A stretch of DNA of 64,000 bases from Bacillota bacterium (lineage in GTDB: Bacteria > Bacillota > Clostridia > Christensenellales > UMGS416), in assembly GCA_023398815.1 (NCBI GenBank), contig JAEWRW010000015.1:32569-96568 (forward strand), read 5' to 3'. A model generated the notes under the pieces. That model had not been told where the DNA came from. It did not search any database and worked only from the letters and a program-made list of their open reading frames with translations. This document shows, piece by piece, positions 37,239-44,679 of the stretch; position 1 is the stretch's first letter; every line of letters starts with the position of its first letter. The position numbers were made by a program, and so were the translations under genes.

Positions 37239-37277
37239 TCATACGGGCATAGCGGAGGCCCTTTGCGGGTTGGTTTA

Positions 37278-37525
37278 TCACCCGTTTGGATTCGTACATT
37301 GCTCCTGCCAACGGTAGAGCCAGTCCAGTTGTTCGTCAAAAACCGAATGATCCACTGAGTCCACCCCAAACAGTTCCACAATCGCGCATCCAGTTGGAAG
37401 TGATACACGGCGATCAGGTCGCCGAACGCATCAATTCCCGCTTGGCGCAACGGGCTGTGTTTCAAATATTCGGGCAGAAGCTATGGAGCACCGCCAATAA
37501 TTCTGAGTATCTCTGTCATCACCAT
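37278..37525 (-). pseudogene. Decayed gene remnant (one stop, one frameshift)
   Basis: Read on the minus strand from ATG 37525, the frame gives MVMTEILRIIGGAP, a TAG stop, then LLPEYLKHSPLRQAGIDAFG and DLIAVYHFQLDARLW. After a shift near 37380 the other frame continues ELFGVDSVDHSVFDEQLDWL and YRWQEQ to a TGA at 37278. Both parts look like ordinary protein. It starts ten bases after the stop of the DUF6273 gene on the same strand. I do not recognise the family. No intact gene is present in the 300 bases after the terminator. Confidence 0.45.
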
Positions 37526-37534
37526 ATTTTTATG

Positions 37535-38140
37535 TTATAGTTTTAACCACAGAGCGGGACGAACTCCACCTGTACATTTACCATCTGCGATGTTGCCCTT
37601 CAATATATTGTTGCCTTGAATGCCAATATTACCATCACCGTGGATGTACACTGCTTTTACATTAACACGGCCTGGGGTTCGAACCCACCACCACCATATT
37701 TGCTCTTTATTAGCCTCAAGTCTTGCAATACGTCTACGGTTGTTTTCATCTTTTCTCTCAAACCAGTATCTTTGATTTCTTCCTGGATTGTATAATTTTA
37801 AACTGCTATCACCAAAATACAGGCACACTACTTCCTCCATGCTTAATAAAAATATTCTGTCCCTTGTATCTTCACCACCATTCGTGCCATACCATTGATT
37901 GTCAGAATTTATATTAATAACTGGAACTATTCTAGATTTATCCTCCGTACAAAATCTGTCATAGAATTCACCGTTCAGGTAACTTCTTAATGAACAGTCA
38001 GCCCATGTTATTCCTACATAAGCATTATGATAAGGACGTTGTTCTATAATATGCTCGGTTATCATCAAAGCCCTATCATTTTGTATGTCTACAACTTGCC
38101 AAGTGTAATTTCCAAATGATATCTTATCGCCTACTTGCAT
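37535..38140 (-). CDS. DUF6273 domain protein
   Basis: 201 residues, clearly richer in A+T than its neighbours, with Asn/Ile/Lys-rich composition. The pattern GDKISFGNYTWQVVDIQ, TWADCSLRSYLNGEFYDRF, a WWWWVRTPG block and the final GVRPALWLKL is that of DUF6273, a domain found in many gut Firmicutes, often in secreted or repeat-containing proteins. No signal is present here. Its promoter on the minus strand has TATAAT (38199-38204). Base composition points to recent transfer. Confidence 0.8.
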   Translation of the reverse strand: MQVGDKISFGNYTWQVVDIQNDRALMITEHIIEQRPYHNAYVGITWADCSLRSYLNGEFYDRFCTEDKSRIVPVININSDNQWYGTNGGEDTRDRIFLLSMEEVVCLYFGDSSLKLYNPGRNQRYWFERKDENNRRRIARLEANKEQIWWWWVRTPGRVNVKAVYIHGDGNIGIQGNNILKGNIADGKCTGGVRPALWLKL

Positions 38141-38476
38141 TTTTTCTCCTATGTTCCGTATTTAATCATTTTACTAGATTAGTTTTTTGCCTGTAACAAT
38201 TATACTACCATACTTTTCATTCATTAAAAATGCAAATTAACTAACTCACTCACCCAAAAACGTCAAGTCTTTTGCATCACATTTCACTTCTTGACTTTCA
38301 CATCTGGGTTTGTATCAGTTTGCACATCGCCAATGGCATTGTCCATGCAGGGTTTTGCTTGGCTTGGCTATCGTTCTGCGAACGTGGGTGCCAGGTGTTC
38401 CCTCCTGTGGTAAGCGGGGCTCGATCTGTGCTATACTAAAGAAGCTACATTGCGTTTGGAGGATACCGGGCAGAAC
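38141..38476. other. AT-rich intergenic region with dxs promoter
   Basis: 336 bases without a gene. The first 190 are AT-rich like the DUF6273 gene and hold its promoter (minus TATAAT 38199-38204). From about 38330 composition returns to the local norm. TATACT at 38432-38437 is the likely -10 for dxs, and GGAGG at 38457-38461 its ribosome-binding site. Confidence 0.5.
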
Positions 38477-40324
38477 ATGCTTGAACGGATACAGGGGCCG
38501 GGCGACCTGGCCTCACTCACCCCCCGGGAGTTGGAGACGCTGGCGGAGGACATCCGCCGCCGCATCACCGGGGTGGTGGAGAAAAACGGGGGGCACCTTG
38601 CCTCCAACCTGGGCATTGTGGAGACAACCATTGCCCTGCACCGGGTGTTCCACAGCCCGCAGGATCGCATCCTGTGGGATGTCGGCCACCAGAGCTACGC
38701 CCATAAGCTGCTGACGGGCCGCAACGACCGGTTTGACACCCTGCGTACCCACGGCGGCATCAGCGGCTTCCCCAAGCGGGGGGAGAGTGAGCACGACATC
38801 TTCGAGACCGGCCACAGCACCACGTCGCTTTCCGCGGCGGTGGGCATTGCCCGCGCCCTGCAACGCAAAGGCGAGCGACACGAGGTTGTAGCCGTCATCG
38901 GTGATGGCTCCATGACCGGCGGCATGGCCTTTGAGGCGATGAACGACGCCGGCCACAGCCGCACAAAGATCATCGTCGTCCTCAATGACAACGAGATGTC
39001 CATCGGCCGCAACGTGGGGGCCCTCTCCCAGGTACTGTCGCGCATCCGCTACAAGCGCCACTACACCCGCACCAAATCCGTGGTGCAGCGGTCACTCAAT
39101 CGCATCCCATTTGTGGGCGCGCGGGTGGCGCGTACGCTGGAGCGGCTGAAGAACTCCTTCAAGTACCTCTTCGTCACCGGTGTGTTTTTTGAGGAGTTGG
39201 GCTTTGCTTACATTGGCCCGGTGGATGGCCATGACATCGCCGCCGTGACCACCGCGCTGGAGCATGCCAAGCTCTTCGACCGTCCGGTGGTGGTGCATGT
39301 CGCCACCCAAAAGGGCCGGGGTCACCAGCGGGCCGAGCAAAGCCCCGAGCGGTACCATAGTGTCAGCTGCAGCGCGTCCAAAGCCTCGGGGGAGAGTTTC
39401 GCCCACATCGTGGCAGGGGAACTCTGCCGCCAGGCTGAGGGGGACGAGCGCGTCGTGGCCATCACCGCCTCCATGACCGAGGGCTGCGGGTTGGAGGACT
39501 TCCGTCGCCTGTACCCCGAGCGTTTCTACGACGTGGGCATTGCCGAGCAGCATGCCGTCACCATGGCGGCTGGCATGGCGGTGGAGGGGCTGCGGCCGGT
39601 GTTTGCGGTGTATTCCACCTTTCTGCAGCGGGCCTACGACCAGATTTTGCATGACGTGTGCCTGCAGCGGCTGCCGGTGCTCTTCGCCGTTTCCCATTGC
39701 GGCTTGGTGGGGGAGGATGGTGAGACCCACCAGGGTATCTACACCCTGTCCCATTTGGCGAATATCCCGGGGTTGCGGGTGCTGTGCCCGGCCACTGCTC
39801 GGGAGGCCCGCGCCATGGCGGCGCTGGCGTTGACGCTCGAAGGTCCGACGGCTCTGTGCTACCCCAAGGGCGCGCCAGCTTGTGAGGAAGCTGCCCTTGA
39901 CCGCTCCGACCTGCTGCGTTGGGGGGTTGTCCGCCAGCAGGCGGGCGCGAAGCATGCCATTTTAGCCGTGGGGTCGCGCATGGTGGCGCTGGCACTGCGG
40001 GTGGCGGAGCACAGCGGCCAAGCTGGCACTGCGGTTGATGTGGTTAACTGCAGCACCGTGCGTCCGCTGGACGAGGGTTTCCTGCGGGAGGCTCTGCCGG
40101 CCTATGACCGCGCGGTCACGCTGGAGGAAAACATTGCCCCCGGTGGCTTTGGGTCGCTGGTACTGCGGTGCCTGGCGGCGCAGGAGTGTGACACTTCGCC
40201 TGTCCTTGTGCCCGTCGCCATTGAGCAAGACTTTGTGCAGCAGGGCACGGTGGCCCAGCAGATGGAAGACGTGGGCCTGACCGAGGAACGGGTGGCCGCG
40301 CAATTGATGGGAGGAACACGATGA
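38477..40324 (+). CDS. dxs: 1-deoxy-D-xylulose-5-phosphate synthase
   Basis: First enzyme of the MEP isoprenoid pathway; condenses pyruvate and glyceraldehyde 3-phosphate with thiamine diphosphate. 615 residues. HLASNLGIVETTIALHRVF, DVGHQSYAHKLLTGR, the ThDP motif GDGSMTGGMAFEAMNDAG, YIGPVDGHD, TQKGRGHQRAEQ and the C-terminal transketolase domain with GMAVEGLRPVFAVYSTF are all in place. It overlaps tlyA by four bases, the standard clostridial order. Confidence 0.96.
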   Translation: MLERIQGPGDLASLTPRELETLAEDIRRRITGVVEKNGGHLASNLGIVETTIALHRVFHSPQDRILWDVGHQSYAHKLLTGRNDRFDTLRTHGGISGFPKRGESEHDIFETGHSTTSLSAAVGIARALQRKGERHEVVAVIGDGSMTGGMAFEAMNDAGHSRTKIIVVLNDNEMSIGRNVGALSQVLSRIRYKRHYTRTKSVVQRSLNRIPFVGARVARTLERLKNSFKYLFVTGVFFEELGFAYIGPVDGHDIAAVTTALEHAKLFDRPVVVHVATQKGRGHQRAEQSPERYHSVSCSASKASGESFAHIVAGELCRQAEGDERVVAITASMTEGCGLEDFRRLYPERFYDVGIAEQHAVTMAAGMAVEGLRPVFAVYSTFLQRAYDQILHDVCLQRLPVLFAVSHCGLVGEDGETHQGIYTLSHLANIPGLRVLCPATAREARAMAALALTLEGPTALCYPKGAPACEEAALDRSDLLRWGVVRQQAGAKHAILAVGSRMVALALRVAEHSGQAGTAVDVVNCSTVRPLDEGFLREALPAYDRAVTLEENIAPGGFGSLVLRCLAAQECDTSPVLVPVAIEQDFVQQGTVAQQMEDVGLTEERVAAQLMGGTR

Positions 40325-41127
40325 AGCGGCTGGATGTGCTGATGGCCGAACGGAACCTGGTGGAGAGCCGGGAGCAGGCGCGGCGGCTCATCATGGCCGG
40401 CGCGGTGCTGGTGGGTGGCATGGTGGCCGCCAAACCCTCGCAGGAGGCGGCGGAGGACGCCGTCATTGAGCTCATTCGTGAGTCGCCCTACGTCAGCCGC
40501 GGCGGTTTCAAGCTGGAGAAGGCACTGGCGGAGTTTGGGCTGAACCTGGAAGGCCTGACCTGCGCGGACATTGGCGCCAGCACCGGCGGCTTTACTGACT
40601 GCATGCTTCAGCGCGGCGCAGCCCAAGTGTACGCCGTCGATGTAGGCTACGGGCAGCTCCACTACAAGCTGCGCAACGACGAGCGTGTCGTGGTGATGGA
40701 GCGCACCAACGCCCGGTACCTCACGCCCGAAACCTTTGCCGGGCCGCCGGCTTTTGCCAGCATCGATGTGGCTTTTATCTCCTTGAAGCTCATTCTGCCC
40801 GCACTGTTCCCGTGCCTGGCACCGGGTGCGCCCATCGTGGCGCTGGTCAAGCCCCAGTTTGAGACAGAGCCCAAACACGTGCGTAAGGGCGTCGTGCGGG
40901 ATGAGGCCATTCACCGCCAGGTGCTGGATCGCATCCTCCTCTGGCTCACCGACCAGCCCGTGGCCGTGTGTGGCCTGTCCTTTTCGCCCATCACCGGCCC
41001 CAAGGGCAACATTGAGTTCCTGTTGTACATGAAAAATGGCGTGGGGCCGTCCCTGCCGGTGGACACGGCGGCGGTGGTGGCCGCGGCGCACGAGAGCGTG
41101 CGGCACAATCCCCTGAGCGAAGCCTGA
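40321..41127 (+). CDS. TlyA-family rRNA 2'-O-methyltransferase
   Basis: 268 residues: an S4 RNA-binding domain (1-60; RLDVLMAERNLVESREQARR) followed by an FtsJ-like methyltransferase with SAM motif CADIGASTGGFTDCML, VYAVDVGYGQL and the tetrad residues in FASIDVAFISLKLILP. Related proteins methylate 16S/23S rRNA at 2'-OH; the old name hemolysin A is misleading. ATG overlaps the dxs stop. In Clostridia the next genes are often NAD kinase, argR and recN; here spoIIP follows. Confidence 0.92.
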   Translation: MKRLDVLMAERNLVESREQARRLIMAGAVLVGGMVAAKPSQEAAEDAVIELIRESPYVSRGGFKLEKALAEFGLNLEGLTCADIGASTGGFTDCMLQRGAAQVYAVDVGYGQLHYKLRNDERVVVMERTNARYLTPETFAGPPAFASIDVAFISLKLILPALFPCLAPGAPIVALVKPQFETEPKHVRKGVVRDEAIHRQVLDRILLWLTDQPVAVCGLSFSPITGPKGNIEFLLYMKNGVGPSLPVDTAAVVAAAHESVRHNPLSEA

Positions 41128-41168
41128 CATAAACCCCTTCTGCGGCGAATAGGCTGTATCCTGAAAGG

Positions 41169-42413
41169 ATGGGTACACCAATGTTCCGTTACCGGATGAA
41201 CGCACAAGGGAGCCGCCGCGGACTCGTGGTGGTGTTGGTTCTGGTGGGCTTGCTGCTCATCTGGGTTGCCAGCACCATGGGCGACGGGCAGACGGCACAG
41301 GGCACGGACAACGCCGCCGTGACCCAGACAGACGCGACGACCACCGAGGCCGACAACCTGCTGCTGCGCATCTTCCGGGGGTTACGAGCCGCCGGCGCTG
41401 CCTTTTGGGGCCAGTGGAGCGGTGGGGGAGACGAGGACGCTGTGCCGGTCAGCATCGATCTGACCGCCACCCAGACCAACGGCTCCGGCGAGGAGGACCC
41501 CGAAGAGGAGCCTGCCGAGGGTGTGGAGGTTGAGGTCGTGGACCCCAAGGAACCCGATAGTTTCGCCACGGGCAATGCCGCGCCGCAGGTGCTCATTTAC
41601 CACACCCACACCCACGAGGCATACACCAAGACCGCCGGGCAGAACTACGTGGAGTCCGCCCAGTGGCGCACCACCAACAACGATTACAATATTGTGAAGG
41701 TAGGCGAGGAGCTCGCCAAAGTGCTGTGGGAGAAGTACGGCATCGCCGTGCTGCATGACACCACTGATACCGAGGCTCCCAAGCTGGGCACGGCCTACGC
41801 CCGCTCGCTCAAGGTGGCGCAGAAGGACCTGGACGCCAACCCCAGCCTCAAATTGCTCATCGACCTGCATCGGGATGCCTACAACACTGGCATCGACCCC
41901 AGCGCCGCCACCATCGATGGGGTCAAGGTCGCGCGGGTCATGACAGTCATCGGCACCGGCGAGGGCAAGACGGGCACCGGGTTCGCCATACGGCCAGACT
42001 GGCAGAAAAACAAGAAGGTCGCCGATGACATTATCAGCCGTCTGAAGCAATTCAGCGCCGATCTCACGCGCGGCACCGACATGAAAACACAGCGTTACAA
42101 CCAGCACCTATCCACCGGCTCCGTGCTCATCGAGGTGGGCCACAACAAGAATACACTCGACGAGGCCCTGGCCGCCGTGCCCTACCTGGCGGAAGCCATC
42201 GCCGGCACCCTGGCAGACCTGCCGACGCTTATCGGCACGGCCACCGCCAGCCCCAAAGCCGACGCCACAGCCACCCCGACGCCCACGCCCACCCCCAGCC
42301 CCTCGGCGGCATCCACCGCCGCCCAGGCGGCAGTAGCCACCCCCACACCCACTGGCATTGCGGTGGTGGTGGACTTGGAGCCGCTGGTTCCCATGCAGTC
42401 AAATCCGCCATAA
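41169..42413 (+). CDS. spoIIP: Stage II sporulation protein P
   Basis: Peptidoglycan amidase/endopeptidase that works with SpoIID and SpoIIM during engulfment. 414 residues: short cytoplasmic end, one membrane helix (about 18-38), a Ser/Thr/Glu-rich linker, and the SpoIIP domain with VLIYHTHTHEAYTK, LLIDLHRDAYNTG, FAIRPDWQKN and GSVLIEVGHNKNTLDEAL, which give the metal-binding His and Glu residues. A roughly 60-residue Pro/Thr/Ala tail follows, which I do not know from Bacillus. The start may be 41169 or ATG 41181. This gene is the main evidence for spore formation. Confidence 0.92.
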   Translation: MGTPMFRYRMNAQGSRRGLVVVLVLVGLLLIWVASTMGDGQTAQGTDNAAVTQTDATTTEADNLLLRIFRGLRAAGAAFWGQWSGGGDEDAVPVSIDLTATQTNGSGEEDPEEEPAEGVEVEVVDPKEPDSFATGNAAPQVLIYHTHTHEAYTKTAGQNYVESAQWRTTNNDYNIVKVGEELAKVLWEKYGIAVLHDTTDTEAPKLGTAYARSLKVAQKDLDANPSLKLLIDLHRDAYNTGIDPSAATIDGVKVARVMTVIGTGEGKTGTGFAIRPDWQKNKKVADDIISRLKQFSADLTRGTDMKTQRYNQHLSTGSVLIEVGHNKNTLDEALAAVPYLAEAIAGTLADLPTLIGTATASPKADATATPTPTPTPSPSAASTAAQAAVATPTPTGIAVVVDLEPLVPMQSNPP

Positions 42414-42427
42414 GCCGCCCGGTCCCC

Positions 42428-42456
42428 TTGTATATTTTGACGGGGGAGACTATAAT
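42428..42456 (+). promoter_or_regulatory. murI promoter
   Basis: TTGTAT (42428-42433), 17-base spacer, TATAAT (42451-42456), 32 bases before murI; AAGGGGA is the ribosome-binding site. Confidence 0.75.
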
Positions 42457-42487
42457 AACCCTTGATATCCAATAAGGGGACCAACAC

Positions 42488-43276
42488 ATGACGGAGGACA
42501 ACCATCGGCGCTCCTTGCCGATTGGATTCATGGATTCCGGCGTCGGCGGCATCGCCGTGCTGCGCAAGGCCATGCAAAACCTGCCGGACGAGGACTTTTT
42601 GTTTTTCGGTGACATCGGAAACGCACCTTACGGCAGCCGGCCGGAGGGGGAAATCCGTGCTCTCACGCTGTCCGTTGTGGGCAAACTCATGGAGCGCGGC
42701 ATCAAAGCGCTGGTCGTTGCCTGCAACACCGCCACCAGTGCGGCCATTGACGAGGTTCGCACGCGATACCCGGACATGCCGGTGCTCGGCATGGAGCCTG
42801 CGGTCAAGCCCGCCTGCGAGGCGCTGCCCGGTGGCACGGTCGCCGTGCTGGCCACCCCTGCGTCGCTGCGGATGCCGCGTTTCCGCCAGCGTCTGGCCCC
42901 CTATGGCTCCCAGTGTCAGCTCATTTCTGTTCCCTGCCCCGGGTTGTCCCGCCTCATTGAGAGTGCCGGCCCCACTGGTGTGCAAGTCAGCGACTACCTC
43001 AACGAGTTGTTCCAATCCCTTCCGGTTGAGCGTGTGGACGGCGTTGTTGTCGGCTGCACCCACTATATTTTTGCTGAACCCCTGATCCGGTGCTTTGCCG
43101 GTACCGACCGGATGTTTGATGGCGTGGAGGGTACGATCCGCCACCTACGCCACCGGCTGGAGGAGGGGGCCTTGCTTCGCACCGATGGCCGTGGCGGCGC
43201 AGTGACGCTGCTGGCCACCGAAGGCAGCGAGGATCAGCTACCCCTGTTCCATCGCTTCCTGGCGTGGGAAGGCTGA
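42488..43276 (+). CDS. murI: Glutamate racemase
   Basis: Supplies D-glutamate for peptidoglycan. 262 residues. GFMDSGVGGIAVLR (substrate loop), the two catalytic cysteines in VVACNTATSAA and VVGCTHYIF, and FFGDIGNAPYG are all present. The gene has its own promoter and is followed after nine bases by an acetyltransferase gene. Confidence 0.95.
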   Translation: MTEDNHRRSLPIGFMDSGVGGIAVLRKAMQNLPDEDFLFFGDIGNAPYGSRPEGEIRALTLSVVGKLMERGIKALVVACNTATSAAIDEVRTRYPDMPVLGMEPAVKPACEALPGGTVAVLATPASLRMPRFRQRLAPYGSQCQLISVPCPGLSRLIESAGPTGVQVSDYLNELFQSLPVERVDGVVVGCTHYIFAEPLIRCFAGTDRMFDGVEGTIRHLRHRLEEGALLRTDGRGGAVTLLATEGSEDQLPLFHRFLAWEG

Positions 43277-43285
43277 GGGCTGCCT

Positions 43286-44113
43286 GTGCAAAAGTTATTG
43301 CTCCATCCCGATTTTCCTGAGGTCGTTGCGTTTCTGCTGGCGGAGGAAACGTCCAACACCTTTCTGTTGGGCAACCTTCTGTACTTCGGCATAGAGGACG
43401 ACAGCCGAAAGCTGCGCTGCGGGGATTATTGGGGGTACTACCTCGAAGATCGCTTGGTTGGCGTAGTGGCATTCTTCAACAACTCCCAGTGCATGGTGCA
43501 CTACACCGACCCGCGTGTGGTCGTCCCCATGAGCCGCTGGATTGCGGAGAACCCCATCCGGCTGGTGCTGGGCAGCGAGGCCTGCGTGCGCCCCATGGTG
43601 CCGCTGCTGACGGGCATCCCCGGGCGAATGGTGGTGCGGCGGCAGTCCTTTATGGAATACCAGGGCCCGCCCGTCGCCCCGCCCGCGGGGCTGGAGTTTG
43701 AGGACATCCGCAGCAAGAACAACAACCGCGGCGTGCAGGACTTTGTGATGCGCTGCATGAACGAGGGGTTTGGGTACCCCATCAGCCGCAACACCGCCAA
43801 GCGCCTGCTGCAGGAGAAAACGGTCAACGAACCCTATGTGGTGCTGCTGAGCAATCGGCGCCCGGTGGCTCAGGCCCACATTCAAACCCGGACGCCGCAC
43901 TACTGCCAGATTGGCGGGGTCTGCACCCTGCCGGAGGAACGCCGCCGCGGCTACAGCCGGGCCATGGTGCAGTACATGCTGGGCCTCATCGCCCGGGACG
44001 GTGGCCGCAAGGCCTGCCTGGTCGTCAACGAAGACAATCTTCCCGCCCGCCGCCTCTACGACGGGCTGGGGTTTATCAAGACGAACGAACTGATGCTCAT
44101 CGACTACCTGTGA
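43286..44113 (+). CDS. GNAT family N-acetyltransferase
   Basis: 275 residues from a GTG start nine bases after murI. The C-terminal third is a GNAT domain: GGVCTLPEERRRGYSRAMVQ (acetyl-CoA loop) and VNEDNLPARRLYDGLGFIKT. The N-terminal part is degenerate but begins like tandem GNAT proteins (FLLGNLLYFGIEDD). Substrate unknown. It overlaps a possible GTG start of the next gene. Confidence 0.85.
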   Translation: MQKLLLHPDFPEVVAFLLAEETSNTFLLGNLLYFGIEDDSRKLRCGDYWGYYLEDRLVGVVAFFNNSQCMVHYTDPRVVVPMSRWIAENPIRLVLGSEACVRPMVPLLTGIPGRMVVRRQSFMEYQGPPVAPPAGLEFEDIRSKNNNRGVQDFVMRCMNEGFGYPISRNTAKRLLQEKTVNEPYVVLLSNRRPVAQAHIQTRTPHYCQIGGVCTLPEERRRGYSRAMVQYMLGLIARDGGRKACLVVNEDNLPARRLYDGLGFIKTNELMLIDYL

Positions 44114-44130
44114 GCACCCAAGGAGGAACG

Positions 44131-44583
44131 ATGGAAGGCGCAATGCGACCGGAGGAGAGGGCCGTGCAGCTCTTCACCCAGGAGAAGTGGAGCTGCAGCG
44201 AGTCGGTGTTGCTGGCCATGGCTGAGCATTGGGGGATGGAGAGCGAGTGCATTCCGCGCATCGCCACGCCGTTCCGCGGGGGCCTGTGCGGCACCCAGCA
44301 CCTGTGCGGCGCGGTCAGTGGCAGCCTCATGGCCATTGGACTCCAGCTGGGCCGCAATGCCGCCGGCGACGATGCCACTGCCTGTGTGGAGACGGGCAAG
44401 GCCTTCCTGCACTTTATCGAGGAGGAGTGCGGCGCACTTGACTGCCGGACCCTCACGGGGCTCGATTTCTCCGACGAGGAGCAGCACAACCGGTTCCTCG
44501 CCACCACACGGGGGGATGTGTGCGTTGGGCTCATCACCCGGTGCTGCCGGTGGCTTGCGGAGCACCTGCCGCCCCAACCTTGA
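44131..44583 (+). CDS. C_GCAxxG_C_C family protein
   Basis: 150 residues. The spaced cysteines WSCSESVL, RGGLCGTQHLCGAVSGSLMAIG, CVETGKAFLHFIEEECGALDCR and DVCVGL follow the C_GCAxxG_C_C pattern, a family that is probably redox-active and often found near transporters in anaerobes. AAGGAGGAACG directly precedes the ATG at 44131, which is preferred over the GTG at 44110 that overlaps the previous stop. Function not established. Confidence 0.82.
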   Translation: MEGAMRPEERAVQLFTQEKWSCSESVLLAMAEHWGMESECIPRIATPFRGGLCGTQHLCGAVSGSLMAIGLQLGRNAAGDDATACVETGKAFLHFIEEECGALDCRTLTGLDFSDEEQHNRFLATTRGDVCVGLITRCCRWLAEHLPPQP

Positions 44584-44679
44584 CCCTCGGCGTTCCTTCG
44601 CTTCGTTCGTCCTCAACTTCGGGTTTGTTATGCTTAACATACCGTGCCAAAATTCGGGATTTGTCAAGGAGGAGACAGC

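Noticed and set aside
37286..37540. 84-codon plus-strand frame in the AT-rich island
   Set aside because: No ribosome-binding site, and the minus strand reads as a decayed gene with better protein-like sequence.
40321..41127. Hemolysin call for the TlyA-family gene
   Set aside because: The protein is an S4 plus FtsJ-type methyltransferase; nothing in it suggests a toxin.
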